64,000 nt of DNA from positions 187,711 through 251,710 of the forward strand of contig JAAFIL010000001.1 of the NCBI GenBank assembly GCA_013297775.1, read 5' to 3'. Both the position numbers and the translations under genes were made by a program. Positions 25,655 to 35,013 of this stretch are shown here, one piece after another. The notes beneath the pieces were generated by a model that made no database searches, was not told the DNA's origin, and worked only from the letters and a program-made list of their open reading frames with translations. This DNA comes from Bacteroidota bacterium. Lineage in GTDB: Bacteria; Bacteroidota; Bacteroidia; B-17B0; Aurantibacillaceae. How positions within the stretch are numbered: the stretch's first letter is position 1; every line of letters begins with the position of its first letter.

Positions 25655-26432
25655 TGGCGTTGGCAATTAATTCAGCTACATCTAATACTTTGGTTTGTTC
25701 TTCTTTGTTGAAATGTTTGACTCCATCCGTCATCATGGTATTACAAAATGGGCAACCCACCGCAATCACATCGGGGTTTAAAGCCAAAGCCTCTTCGGCA
25801 CGTTCGGTATTAACTTCTTTTGTTCCCTTCTCGGCTTCTTTAAACATTTGTGCACCACCCGCACCGCAGCATAAGCCTTTCGCACGACTTCGTTTCATTT
25901 CTACCAACTCAGCATCCAACTTACTAATTACCTCGCGAGGGGCTTCGTAAACATCGTTCGCTCTTCCTAAGTAGCAAGGGTCGTGAAACACAATTTTTTT
26001 TCCTTTAAAAGCACCGCCTTGTACGTTTAACTTGCCTTCGTTAATTAAATCTTGTACCAGTTGCGTATGGTGTATCACCTCGTAGTGCCCACCCAAAGCT
26101 GGGTATTCATTCTTCAACGTGTTAAAACAATGTGGGCAGCCTGTTACAATTTTTTTAACGCCGTAACCATTCATCACGGTAATGTTTTGCATGGCTTGCA
26201 TCTGAAATAAAAACTCATTGCCCGCGCGTTTGGCCGAGTCGCCAGTGCAGCCTTCTTCAACGCCCAAAATGGCAAAATTAACGCCAACATGGTTTAAAAT
26301 ACGCACAATGGCCTTGGTAATTTTTTTGGCTCTATCGTCGAAACTGCCACTACAACCCACCCAAAATAAAACATCGGGTGTTTCGCCTCGGGCTATCATT
26401 TCAGATAAAATGGGAACTTTTAATGTACTCAT
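25644..26432 (-). CDS. CCG-domain iron-sulfur protein (HdrB-like)
   Basis: This 262-residue protein carries two CCG domains of the heterodisulfide reductase B/GlcF/LutA kind. Cysteine clusters are WVGCSGSF, VTGCPHCFNT, DPCYLGR, GLCCGAGGAQM and VGCPFCNTMM, which in HdrB bind non-cubane [4Fe-4S] clusters and carry out disulfide or quinone chemistry. There is no signal or membrane span, so it acts at the cytoplasmic side, most likely docked on the preceding HdrC-like membrane protein. The electron donor and substrate are unknown. Located between the membrane ferredoxin gene (35 bp upstream) and the TPR lipoprotein gene. Confidence 0.9.
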   Translation of the reverse strand: MSTLKVPILSEMIARGETPDVLFWVGCSGSFDDRAKKITKAIVRILNHVGVNFAILGVEEGCTGDSAKRAGNEFLFQMQAMQNITVMNGYGVKKIVTGCPHCFNTLKNEYPALGGHYEVIHHTQLVQDLINEGKLNVQGGAFKGKKIVFHDPCYLGRANDVYEAPREVISKLDAELVEMKRSRAKGLCCGAGGAQMFKEAEKGTKEVNTERAEEALALNPDVIAVGCPFCNTMMTDGVKHFNKEEQTKVLDVAELIANANEL

Positions 26433-26466
26433 CGTTTGTATAAAGACTTTTTAACTTATTAAATGG

Positions 26467-27777
26467 TTAGGCTTCGTTAGTCCAGTTGGCGCGGTCCATC
26501 TGACTAAATTGCCAAGGCGCACCGTTGTTTTCCATATTGCTAAACATGCCATTTAAGGCTGGTGGATTAGAACTTTGCTCCATTACCAAATAGCGTCGCA
26601 TTTCAACAATAATTTCGAGTGGGTTAATATTAACAGGGCATTCTTGCACGCAAGCATTGCATGTGTTACACGCCCAAATTTCTTCTTCGCTGATGTAATC
26701 GCCCAATAAACTTTTTCCATCGTCTTTAAACACACCGCCATTAGTGTCTATGTTTTTCCCCACTTCGGTAAGGCGGTCGCGGGTATCCATCATAATTTTT
26801 CGAGGCGATAGTTTTTTACCCGTAATGTTTTGAGGACAAGCAGAGGTGCAACGCCCACACTCGGTACAAGTGTAAGCATCCAATAAGTTTTTCCACGTTA
26901 AATCTTGCACATCTTTAACGCCAAACCGTTGCGGGTTATTAGGATCGGTTTTTGCTTGATACGCTGGATCAAAATTAGGTGCTACAACATCGGTTACGCT
27001 ATCCAGTGTTGACAATTGCCCTTTGGCTAATAAGTTAGAAAAGTAAGTGTTTGGAAATGCCAATACAATATGCAAATGTTTCGATAAGGGTAGGTAATTC
27101 AAAAATGCAAAAATACCAATGATGTGTATCCACCAACACGCTCGCTCTATGAGTACTAAAGTTATTGGTTCTACGCCGCTCAACATCCCTCCAAATATTA
27201 AAGACGAAACAGGAAAACTACCCGCTTGTTTGTAATGGTCGTAATTTTGGAATTGCAACTCGCGGTCGGCCGCATTCATTAAAAATAAACACGTCATTAA
27301 AACAATTTCAGTAATTAAAATGATGTTGGCATCGCGCGCCGGAAATCCTTTTAATTCAGGACTCATAAACCGCGGAATTTTAGCCACATTGCGACGAAAC
27401 CAAAACACCACTACGCCTACAAATACGCCTAAGGCTAAGATTTCAAAAAAACCAATTAAAAAGTTGTAGAAGCCTCCCATAAACGAAAACACACGGTGGG
27501 TATTAAAGGCACCATCTATAAGCATTTCGAGTACTTCAATATTGATGAGTACAAACCCCACATATACCAAAATGTGCATAATAGCACTTAAAGGACGCGT
27601 TAGCATTTTGCTTTGCCCCAAAGCCACCAAAGCCATGGTTTTCCAACGCTCGGCCGAAGACCCTTGTAAAACCAATTCGCGGCCAATAAAAATATTTCGG
27701 CGAATTTTTCGGGCGTTGTAGGTAAACAAAGCCACAGAACCAATTAAAAGTAGGCAAAAGAGAATAGAACTAATCAT
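26467..27777 (-). CDS. Membrane-bound ferredoxin-type protein (HdrC/NarI-like)
   Basis: Residues about 1-260 hold five or more membrane spans and resemble NarI/HdrE cytochrome-type anchors. The C-terminal part has two [4Fe-4S] sites: CTECGRCTSACPQN and CNTCNACVQECPVN. Such proteins pair with an HdrB-like CCG subunit to pass electrons between the membrane and a soluble partner. The ATG at 27777 leaves a 13-bp gap to the MCE gene; a longer reading from 27831 would overlap that gene by 41 bp with a hydrophilic start and is disfavoured. It is followed closely by the CCG gene, so the two likely form a complex. Whether heme is bound cannot be decided. Confidence 0.88.
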   Translation of the reverse strand: MISSILFCLLLIGSVALFTYNARKIRRNIFIGRELVLQGSSAERWKTMALVALGQSKMLTRPLSAIMHILVYVGFVLINIEVLEMLIDGAFNTHRVFSFMGGFYNFLIGFFEILALGVFVGVVVFWFRRNVAKIPRFMSPELKGFPARDANIILITEIVLMTCLFLMNAADRELQFQNYDHYKQAGSFPVSSLIFGGMLSGVEPITLVLIERACWWIHIIGIFAFLNYLPLSKHLHIVLAFPNTYFSNLLAKGQLSTLDSVTDVVAPNFDPAYQAKTDPNNPQRFGVKDVQDLTWKNLLDAYTCTECGRCTSACPQNITGKKLSPRKIMMDTRDRLTEVGKNIDTNGGVFKDDGKSLLGDYISEEEIWACNTCNACVQECPVNINPLEIIVEMRRYLVMEQSSNPPALNGMFSNMENNGAPWQFSQMDRANWTNEA

Positions 27778-27790
27778 AACGTCTATTTCA

Positions 27791-28777
27791 TTAAGGGTTA
27801 GGTTTATTTTTTGCTTTTTCTTTTCTTCCAAAAACAGAAAAATGAATGTAGCGTTCTGGATTAACCCTTAAATCCTTTAAAAGTTTATCCAAGTCGGCAC
27901 TTGATTTATTTAAGTTGTTGTAAAGCGAATCGTTTTTAGCCAACTTACCAAGTGTTCCTTGGCCTTCATTTATTCGGGTCAATAAAATATTTAACTCTTG
28001 CAACGATTTGTCGGCATTACCAATGGCTTCTTTTAATTTCGCTTTCGACAAGCTATCGCTGAGGTTACTAAAGTTGGTAAGGATGTTATCTATTTTTTGT
28101 CCATTTCTATCTAAGTTAGAAGTGATGCCATTGAGGTGCGAAAGGATGGAAGAAATTTTTACTTTTTCGGAGCCAATTAAATCATCCATTTTGTAAGCCG
28201 TTTGCTCTAGCGATAAAATGGCTTTGCGCACACTCTCGAACGATTTATCGAGGTTATCGCGTGTTTTTTTATTCAATACCGCATTCACAACGGTCATCAC
28301 ACTATCAATGCTGCTAATTAAATTTTCGGCTTTCGCTTGCAAAGGTGCAATACGTTTATCAACTGATTGCTTCAAACTCTCTTCCGATTCTGCAATAAGC
28401 GTATCGCCACTTTTTAAAAAACCGGGCTTGGTGCCATACACCACTTCCACCGCTTTAGAGCCTAACAAATCTGAACTCACCGCTTTGGCAACAGAGCCTT
28501 TCGGAATTTGTACATCTTCCGTTAATAAAAATTTGACCAAAACGACATACCCTGTATCGCTTTTAACCAAACTAATTTTATTAACCTGCCCAATTTTATA
28601 CCCATTAATTAAAAGAGGATTAGCTTCTATTAACCCGTCAATTTTAGGATAAACGGCAAATAAATAATATTTCTGAGACAAAAGATTAGCACCTTTTAAA
28701 AAGAATAAGCCCCATAAAAACGCAGCAATAGCCAAAATAACCACTATCCCTATTTTAAATTCCTTACTGATTTTCAC
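27791..28777 (-). CDS. MCE/MlaD-family lipid transport protein
   Basis: An N-terminal membrane anchor (residues about 9-28, IGIVVILAIAAFLWGLFFLK) is followed by an MCE domain (about 35-115) with GLIEANPLLINGYKIGQVNK and GSVAKAVSSDLLGSKAVEV. The C-terminal half is helical, with heptad-like stretches (about 140-300). MCE proteins form hexamers in the periplasm that carry phospholipids between membranes. No ABC permease or ATPase of the Mla system is encoded nearby. It leads the operon with the iron-sulfur genes. Confidence 0.9.
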   Translation of the reverse strand: MKISKEFKIGIVVILAIAAFLWGLFFLKGANLLSQKYYLFAVYPKIDGLIEANPLLINGYKIGQVNKISLVKSDTGYVVLVKFLLTEDVQIPKGSVAKAVSSDLLGSKAVEVVYGTKPGFLKSGDTLIAESEESLKQSVDKRIAPLQAKAENLISSIDSVMTVVNAVLNKKTRDNLDKSFESVRKAILSLEQTAYKMDDLIGSEKVKISSILSHLNGITSNLDRNGQKIDNILTNFSNLSDSLSKAKLKEAIGNADKSLQELNILLTRINEGQGTLGKLAKNDSLYNNLNKSSADLDKLLKDLRVNPERYIHFSVFGRKEKAKNKPNP

Positions 28778-29006
28778 ATTTCTGATTTAAAAGCTAAATA
28801 TACAGATTTTTCCATTAAAAGACGGTTTTGAAAAACGTAAAATAAAGTACCAAAGGCGTTGCACCCATTTAAAATAATAAAAAATGGAAGCGCGTGTTAT
28901 GACACTGACAACAAGTTGCTTTATCATTTAATTGTGGCATTGATGAGACAACTTACTGGAATACGAAGCTAAAAATGATGGGTTCAACTTTCCAACTGCA
29001 ATTTTA

Positions 29007-29014
29007 TATCTTTG
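29007..29014 (+). promoter_or_regulatory. Possible promoter -7 box of the TrmH-family gene
   Basis: TATCTTTG fits TAnnTTTG and ends 7 bp before the ATG at 29022, which would give an almost leaderless mRNA. The rest of the 244-bp divergent gap (28778-29021) shows no other recognised feature. Confidence 0.45.
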
Positions 29015-29021
29015 CAACACC

Positions 29022-29558
29022 ATGCAAAAAATCAAAAACGAAGACTTAAAGCGGTTAAGCCAAGAAGAATTTAAAAATGCTCATAAACTTCCTTTAATTT
29101 TGGTTTTAGATAACATTCGCAGCCTTCACAATGTTGGATCGGTTTTTAGAACCGCCGATGCGTTTTTAATTGAAGCCATCTACCTGTGTGGTGTAACCGG
29201 AACACCGCCTAACAAAGAAATAGAAAAAACGGCACTTGGCGCAACCTCCACCGTTTACTGGCAACACTTCCACACAACCGATGCCGCTATAGCGCACTTA
29301 AAAGAAAATCACTTTACAATATATGCCGTTGAACAAGTTGAGAACAGCTACGCCTTGCACCAGTTTACACCAACACCAAACCAAAAAACGGCACTTGTTT
29401 TGGGCAACGAAGTGTATGGAGTAGAGCAAGCCATTATTCACCAATGTAACGGCAGCATCGAAATTCCGCAATTGGGCAGTAAACATTCGCTAAACATTGC
29501 CGTGAGTGCTGGCATTGTTGTGTGGGAGTTTGCAAAAAACTACTTACCAATAGACTAA
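29022..29558 (+). CDS. TrmH/SpoU-family RNA 2'-O-methyltransferase
   Basis: This is a SPOUT (trefoil-knot) RNA ribose methyltransferase. The three family motifs are present: LDNIRSLHNVGSVFRTADAF (motif 1), ALVLGNEVYGVEQ (motif 2) and IPQLGSKHSLNIAVSAGIVV (motif 3, SAM knot). The 178-residue length is short, with no N-terminal substrate-binding domain, as in the small tRNA-type members. Target RNA is not predictable. The downstream histidine kinase gene is 66 bp away with its own possible promoter. Confidence 0.92.
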   Translation: MQKIKNEDLKRLSQEEFKNAHKLPLILVLDNIRSLHNVGSVFRTADAFLIEAIYLCGVTGTPPNKEIEKTALGATSTVYWQHFHTTDAAIAHLKENHFTIYAVEQVENSYALHQFTPTPNQKTALVLGNEVYGVEQAIIHQCNGSIEIPQLGSKHSLNIAVSAGIVVWEFAKNYLPID

Positions 29559-29606
29559 AGCTAAGCCGTTTTTATATTATTTTTTAGGCAATTATTAGTT
29601 TTTATA

Positions 29607-29614
29607 TATATTTG
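29607..29614 (+). promoter_or_regulatory. Possible promoter -7 box of the histidine kinase gene
   Basis: TATATTTG matches TAnnTTTG and ends 10 bp before the TTG start at 29625, again implying a very short leader. Confidence 0.4.
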
Positions 29615-29624
29615 AACTTTCAAC

Positions 29625-31583
29625 TTGCTTAAAAAACCATTCATAATTGCGCTTTTACTTGGTGTGGGTTTAACTGCTTTTGGGCAGTTTGAACGAGCCA
29701 AGTTTTTAAAAACATTTTATACAGCTTCATTTAAAGAAAAAGTTAAATTACTTTCGGAAACACCCTACACTGATTTGCAACTAGTAGAACCCCTGCTAAA
29801 AGACTCTATCATACAATTAAAAAAGCAAGTGTATGCTCACTCTGCAAGTAAAGAGCCACGCTTTTTATTTGACCTAATTGATTTGAACCGAGAAGACTAC
29901 CATCAAAATTTTTATAAGACCATTTTCATTTGTGAAAATAGCTTGCAAAACCATAGCCGCGATTTGAATGATTCGCTAAAACTATTTGCAAAATTAATTG
30001 GAGCCTGCATTAAAACAAAAAACATTAATCGGGTTTTTGAAGTTAATAGTATTTTAGAAAAAAATCGGGCACGTATTCCTAAAGATGTTTATTCACAAAT
30101 TATAACTCAAAAAAGTAAGTTATATAGCATCTTAGGCTTACCACAAGAAGCCATCAAATACAGGCGCAAAGAAGAGAAGCAAAAAGTAAATCACTCTGAC
30201 GAAACGCGTGTCAGCTTTTATAACGACATTGGCGTGTACTTTAACAAACTAAAACAACCCGATAGTGCCATTCACTTTTTTGAGAAAGGTCGTAAAATAT
30301 TAGAACCCAAATTAAAAGAAAACAGTAATAATCTTTCTTATCAATTTACTTACGCCCTTATTGGTGGAAATATAGCCTTTGCATTTACCCTTAAAAATTT
30401 AAACGAGCCAGCTATCCCACTTTTAAAGTCTGATATTAATTATAGTTTACAAACAAAAAATTACGAAAGTGCAGCCAACAGTTATTTACTTTTGATTAGA
30501 TGCTACCTACAATTAAAGCAATTAAATATGGCCCGTTTCTATTTAGATACAACAGAAAAAATAATTAATACCATAGATGAACCTGACCCCAAACTTACTT
30601 TAGAGAGAGTACGTGCCGAGTATTACAAAATAAAAGGTGAGGAGAGTAAAGCCTATAACGCACTTAATAATTACGTTGTACTTAAAGACTCGCTAAACTC
30701 GATTGAAAAAGAAAAACAATTACTAACGCAACAGGTTTCTTTAGATTTATTTACTAAAGAACGCGAACTACTCGATAAAGAAAAAATAATAGAGGAAGGG
30801 AAACTCTCCGAGTCGAAACAAAAAACATTTCGAGCGTATCTTATATCGGGCGTGTTTATGTTAATTGCCATCATCGTTTTTCTTTTCTTAAATAATAACT
30901 TATCTAAAACACGCGAAGCAGAACTTCAAATTAAGAACGAACAAATTGTAAGGCAAAATAAACAAATAGAACTGGCTTTGAAAGAGAAAGAAGTACTGAT
31001 AAAAGAAATTCATCACCGAGTTAAAAATAACTTACAAATTATTAGTAGTATTTTAAATTTACAGGCTGATAAAAATAACCATCCTGAAATTAGCATCATT
31101 TTAAAAGATGCGCAACAACGCATTGCCTCTATGGCTTTAACGCATCAAATGCTTTATCAAAAAAGTACACTTAGTACTGTTGGAATGAAAGAGTATGTTG
31201 AAACCTTAATTAAACAAATTTCGGGCTCGTTTGAATTACCCAATATAAAACTCGAAACAAATATTGCTTGCGAAAATAGGGTTATGGATTTAGATACCGC
31301 CATACCTTTAGGTTTACTCATTAACGAATTAATGACCAATGCCTTTAAGCATGCGTTTGTAGGAAGAGAGAGCGGCCTCATTTCTGTATCGTTAAAAAAT
31401 ACGTTGAAAGATTGCCACTTAATTATTAAAGATAATGGGGTGGGACTGCCAGCGGATGCTGAGAAAACAGGGAGTTCGCTAGGGATGGAACTTATTCATA
31501 TTTTGGTTGAGCAATTGAATTGTGAGTTACACATCGAACGTGGAGAAGGCACCAGCTTTAAAATTGTGATGCGCGAAAAATAA
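29625..31583 (+). CDS. TPR-containing sensor histidine kinase (HisKA_2 type)
   Basis: A signal peptide (MLKKPFIIALLLGVGLTAFG) is followed by a periplasmic TPR-like region (about 150-360), a coiled-coil, one membrane span (about 404-424, LISGVFMLIAIIVFLFLNNN) and the cytoplasmic kinase. The phosphoacceptor is His463 or His464 in KEIHHRVKNNLQIISSILNL, the HisKA_2 form. The ATPase part follows with LINELMTNAFKHAF (N box), IIKDNGVGLP (G1) and GTSFKI (G2). It is an orphan: no response regulator is adjacent. The start is TTG at 29625. Probably senses an envelope or peptide signal through its TPRs; the ligand is unknown. Confidence 0.9.
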   Translation: MLKKPFIIALLLGVGLTAFGQFERAKFLKTFYTASFKEKVKLLSETPYTDLQLVEPLLKDSIIQLKKQVYAHSASKEPRFLFDLIDLNREDYHQNFYKTIFICENSLQNHSRDLNDSLKLFAKLIGACIKTKNINRVFEVNSILEKNRARIPKDVYSQIITQKSKLYSILGLPQEAIKYRRKEEKQKVNHSDETRVSFYNDIGVYFNKLKQPDSAIHFFEKGRKILEPKLKENSNNLSYQFTYALIGGNIAFAFTLKNLNEPAIPLLKSDINYSLQTKNYESAANSYLLLIRCYLQLKQLNMARFYLDTTEKIINTIDEPDPKLTLERVRAEYYKIKGEESKAYNALNNYVVLKDSLNSIEKEKQLLTQQVSLDLFTKERELLDKEKIIEEGKLSESKQKTFRAYLISGVFMLIAIIVFLFLNNNLSKTREAELQIKNEQIVRQNKQIELALKEKEVLIKEIHHRVKNNLQIISSILNLQADKNNHPEISIILKDAQQRIASMALTHQMLYQKSTLSTVGMKEYVETLIKQISGSFELPNIKLETNIACENRVMDLDTAIPLGLLINELMTNAFKHAFVGRESGLISVSLKNTLKDCHLIIKDNGVGLPADAEKTGSSLGMELIHILVEQLNCELHIERGEGTSFKIVMREK

Positions 31584-31794
31584 GTGTGCTAGGTTGAGCT
31601 GACTGTGTTGAAAGATATGGACTTATTTGACTTGTTACTTTTGGAGTTTGCGCCGCAGCGTGTAAAATCCGTTGTTGCTCTTTAACAGATAAAGAGGATT
31701 ATTTACTATAAATCCTTTTCCCTTAAACTATAACTCCACCCAACTTCACACCCTTCCTTTACGAACTTTGCGCCTTTGCGTGCCCAACTAATTG

Positions 31795-32928
31795 TTATTC
31801 CTTTTTAAAATTACCTGCAATAGGCGCAACCGCCTTATACGATTCTAAATAACTACGCTTTTGAAAATGTTGCAAGGCTAAATTTCTTATCAGAACTTTT
31901 TGAGTGTAAGGGATGCTTTGAAGTGCCAAGTTTTTTTCAAAAATAAATCCAACTTTATTATTTATTACAAACTCAGAATAATCGCCGAGTTGTCTAGAAA
32001 TTAAAACCTGTAAGCCACAAGCCAAATACTCAGCAAACTTTACGGGCGAGGCTACTTGATTGGTAACCGAAGGTTCGCGAATTAATAGCCCATAGTCGGC
32101 AGCTAATAAATACGCTGGTACTTCGTTTGGTTTAACCTCGTTAATGATTACTTGCGTAGGAAATTGACTTTGTAAGTGTTGCAACTCCGCCGTTGATTTT
32201 GCCAAAATGATTAGTTTAAAATTTTTATTAATTAAATAACTTGCTGCCAGTTCATTTAATACGTTTAATGTTTGCCAACCCGAGGTAGAGCCGCTGTATA
32301 TAAGCACCACATCGTTTGAAGGGTAGCCCAATTTTTTTCTAGCAGTTTGAATGGTTGCTTCGCTAAACACTAAATCACAAAATAATGTGTTTAATGTACA
32401 AGGTATAATTAGATGAGACTCAGATGTGTAATTAAATGTTTTGCACCAATAATTTATTAAAGCATTCGAAACCGAAATTCTATAATCCGCATTTAAAACA
32501 CACTCTTTTTCTAATTGGAAAATTTGTTCGTTTAATTGAATACTATTAGCTACGTTATATTCACTAAACTCGGCACTTATAGCACCTCTGCCATCGTAAA
32601 CTACTTTATGTTTTTTTTGTAACAAAGCCAATTGCGTGGCAAATACACTTCTCCCAATAATTAATTGTGGCTTGTAAATCCAACACATACATTTTAAAGT
32701 AACCCGATTTAACTTCCACTTTTCAAGTTTCGGAAACATTGGCATAACTATCGCACTCTCCAACTCAGATTTAATTTTTCGACGCGTTTTAAAAAAATTC
32801 CTCATCGAAATAAAAGAAATAAGTTTTACTTCTTTATCCAAGTGTTCATTCATAAACGTAACCACATCAACAACCTGACTCGAAAAAATACCTGAAGGAT
32901 AATCGTTAAACGTTACATAAAAAATCAT
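31795..32928 (-). CDS. Glycosyltransferase, GT4-like
   Basis: This 377-residue protein has two Rossmann-like halves of the GT-B kind. The C-terminal donor-binding half is most recognisable: VVLIYSGSTSGWQTLNVL, FKLIILAK and DYGLLIREPSVTNQVASPVKFAEYLACGLQVLIS, where the Glu of FAEY is where GT4 enzymes contact the nucleotide sugar. The ATG at 32928 overlaps the wecB stop by 4 bp (ATGA). It is the last gene of the long minus-strand polysaccharide operon. The 211-bp gap beyond (31584-31794) has no gene and no clear terminator. Acceptor and sugar are unknown. Confidence 0.85.
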   Translation of the reverse strand: MIFYVTFNDYPSGIFSSQVVDVVTFMNEHLDKEVKLISFISMRNFFKTRRKIKSELESAIVMPMFPKLEKWKLNRVTLKCMCWIYKPQLIIGRSVFATQLALLQKKHKVVYDGRGAISAEFSEYNVANSIQLNEQIFQLEKECVLNADYRISVSNALINYWCKTFNYTSESHLIIPCTLNTLFCDLVFSEATIQTARKKLGYPSNDVVLIYSGSTSGWQTLNVLNELAASYLINKNFKLIILAKSTAELQHLQSQFPTQVIINEVKPNEVPAYLLAADYGLLIREPSVTNQVASPVKFAEYLACGLQVLISRQLGDYSEFVINNKVGFIFEKNLALQSIPYTQKVLIRNLALQHFQKRSYLESYKAVAPIAGNFKKE

Positions 32929-34016
32929 GCTTGCGCTATAATTTCTAAGATACGTGCCGTAGCCTTTCCATCCCAATATTTTGGAATGCTTCCCGTTTTG
33001 TAAGTTCCGTTTTCAATTTCTAAAATGAGTTGCTCAATTTTAAGCAAATCAAAAGTTATTAAAGTGTTGCTGCCTTCAATAACAGTTATAGGTCTTTCAG
33101 TATTAGGTCTAATTGTAAGACAAGGCTTTTTCCTAAAAGTAGATTCTTCTTGAATGCCCCCACTATCGGTAATAATAAACTGACAATACTTTACCAATTT
33201 TTGAAAAGCAAAATAATCCAATGGATCTGTAAAAATTAATTCGCTTACCGTTTCTATTTTTCCTTGCAAATTAAAATCCTTTATATTTTTTAAAGTACGT
33301 GGGTGAACAGGAAAAATAATTTTATACGTTTTACTTAACGAAAGTATTAACGCTATAAGTTTACTTAATTCTTCTTTATTATCAACCGTTGCGGGGCGGT
33401 GCATGGTTAACAAAACAAATTTATCGGCTTGTACGTTAAGTTGATTTAAAATTTCGGAGTTCTCAATTTCATTCTCAAACGCCACCATGGTATCAATCAT
33501 GGTATTGCCCACAAAATGAATTTTGCTTTTATCTTTATTTTCGTTCAGTAAATTAGTAAGGCCGCTTGATTCGGTTACAAAAAATAAATCGCTTAAACAA
33601 TCGGTTACTACACGGTTGTGTTCTTCGGGCATAGAGCTATCAAAGCTACGCAAGCCCGCTTCGAGGTGCGCTAACTTAATATTATTTTTATTAGCAAAAA
33701 TTGCACCAGCCATTGTCGAATTTACATCGCCTGGAACGATGAACCAATCGGGCTTCCCAATTTCATCTACTAACTGTTGAAGTTTAATTAAGATATCGGC
33801 AATTTGTAAGTTGGGTTGATTGGGAGCAATATTTAAAAAATAATCGGGTTCAGTATTAAATTGATTAAAAAAAATAGCCGCCATTTTTTCATCGTAGTGC
33901 TGCCCTGTGTGAATTAGTTTTATAATCAATTGCGGATAAACCTTTGCCGCCACTTTTTTAAACTGAGTAACTTTTATAAAATTAGGTCTAGTGCCCACTA
34001 AAATGTAAATCTTCAT
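32925..34016 (-). CDS. wecB: UDP-N-acetylglucosamine 2-epimerase (non-hydrolysing)
   Basis: WecB interconverts UDP-GlcNAc and UDP-ManNAc, the entry to ManNAc-derived sugars. Diagnostic motifs in order: VGTRPNFIKV (3-12), LIHTGQHYDEKM, VPGDVNSTMAGA, AHLEAGLRSFD, PEEHNRVVTD, TMHRPATVDN and TDSGGIQEEST. The 363-residue length is standard. It overlaps neighbours by 4 bp on both sides (ATGA). No UDP-ManNAc dehydrogenase (WecC) is next to it. Confidence 0.93.
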   Translation of the reverse strand: MKIYILVGTRPNFIKVTQFKKVAAKVYPQLIIKLIHTGQHYDEKMAAIFFNQFNTEPDYFLNIAPNQPNLQIADILIKLQQLVDEIGKPDWFIVPGDVNSTMAGAIFANKNNIKLAHLEAGLRSFDSSMPEEHNRVVTDCLSDLFFVTESSGLTNLLNENKDKSKIHFVGNTMIDTMVAFENEIENSEILNQLNVQADKFVLLTMHRPATVDNKEELSKLIALILSLSKTYKIIFPVHPRTLKNIKDFNLQGKIETVSELIFTDPLDYFAFQKLVKYCQFIITDSGGIQEESTFRKKPCLTIRPNTERPITVIEGSNTLITFDLLKIEQLILEIENGTYKTGSIPKYWDGKATARILEIIAQA

Positions 34017-35011
34017 CGTGTATAACTTAATTCTTGATCTATTATATCTAAAGGAAAATCTTTACGCTTTAAGATACATTTAATTCTTAATAGCGTATCG
34101 TAAATTCGGCAAACTGTTTTATGAATATCTTTCTTCCATAAATACCCCAACTCTAATTCGCTACCAAATCGCTTTTTAAAATCTTGTATATCTTTTAATT
34201 TTTCACTCAATGGATTCGATAAACGCGCACCAACAAAATCGTAATACTTAATGTGCATAGCCGAAAATTTACACATCAATTGGTAATGCAAAAATTTTAT
34301 AGCACCTGCTGCCTTTGTAGTTTGAGCCGATGCCCCGTGCATATAATACGCCGAGTAAGAACTGTATTGTATAAAAGCACCCCCTTGCAATTCACCATCT
34401 ATATAAATGGTAACCACTAAACTTGAGTGAGGACTGTTATGTATTATTTTTTTTAAACTCAATTCATCTTCAAAATAACTATTGGTACGCCGCATCGTTT
34501 CTTGATGCAGTTGCACAAAATTTTTTAACTCCGACTCTCCAAACTTTAACGCCACATTTAATTTACCAACTTGATTAATCGCAGTTCGGTAACGGGCTTG
34601 CATATTTGCCAATAACGCTTCATTCGACTTATCCATTAAATTAACTCTATACGTTCCAAATGGAATATGAATAGCCCCTTCGGGAACACTCTTAAATAAA
34701 CAATAATTTTGAGGTTGAACAATTCGATGACATAACTTTTCCTTTTGAAAAAATAAAATAACTTCATTGCAAAATTGAGTTTCTAAACTAACACTCAATC
34801 GCTCGCCTTTAATATTGACAGGAGGAAAAATAAATTGAACGGTTTTAAATCCTTTAATGGTGCTTAACTTAAAAAGTGAAAAATAATTTTGGTAATTAAT
34901 GATTCGGAAACTAGGTTGGTGGACTAAATACGCTTCCAAAAAACAAAAGGGCAAATTTTGAAGTGCATTGCCATACTGTTTTAAAAATTCGACCACAGTG
35001 AGTAATTGCAC
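34013..35011 (-). CDS. FemAB/GNAT-like acyl or aminoacyl transferase
   Basis: This 332-residue protein starts at GTG 35011. It shows the split GNAT fold of FemAB-like transferases: RYRTAINQVGKLNVALKFGE, then VTIYIDGELQGGAFIQYSSY and AYYMHGASAQTTKAAGAIKF with a final YDFVGARL that matches the pattern of CoA/aminoacyl-tRNA-binding strands. Substrate could be an amino sugar or a lipid-linked precursor. It lies between wecB (4-bp overlap) and a SAM methyltransferase (2-bp gap). Family assignment is moderate. Confidence 0.65.
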   Translation of the reverse strand: MQLLTVVEFLKQYGNALQNLPFCFLEAYLVHQPSFRIINYQNYFSLFKLSTIKGFKTVQFIFPPVNIKGERLSVSLETQFCNEVILFFQKEKLCHRIVQPQNYCLFKSVPEGAIHIPFGTYRVNLMDKSNEALLANMQARYRTAINQVGKLNVALKFGESELKNFVQLHQETMRRTNSYFEDELSLKKIIHNSPHSSLVVTIYIDGELQGGAFIQYSSYSAYYMHGASAQTTKAAGAIKFLHYQLMCKFSAMHIKYYDFVGARLSNPLSEKLKDIQDFKKRFGSELELGYLWKKDIHKTVCRIYDTLLRIKCILKRKDFPLDIIDQELSYTR

Positions 35012-35013
35012 AA

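Noticed and set aside
25654-25950. 98-codon frame antisense to the CCG iron-sulfur gene
   Set aside because: It has no features beyond the mirror of the real gene.
31584-31794. Possible small gene or repeat (CTTTGCGCCTTTGCGTG) in the gap after the histidine kinase
   Set aside because: A short direct repeat of CTTTGCG is visible, but no longer structure, gene or terminator supports a feature.
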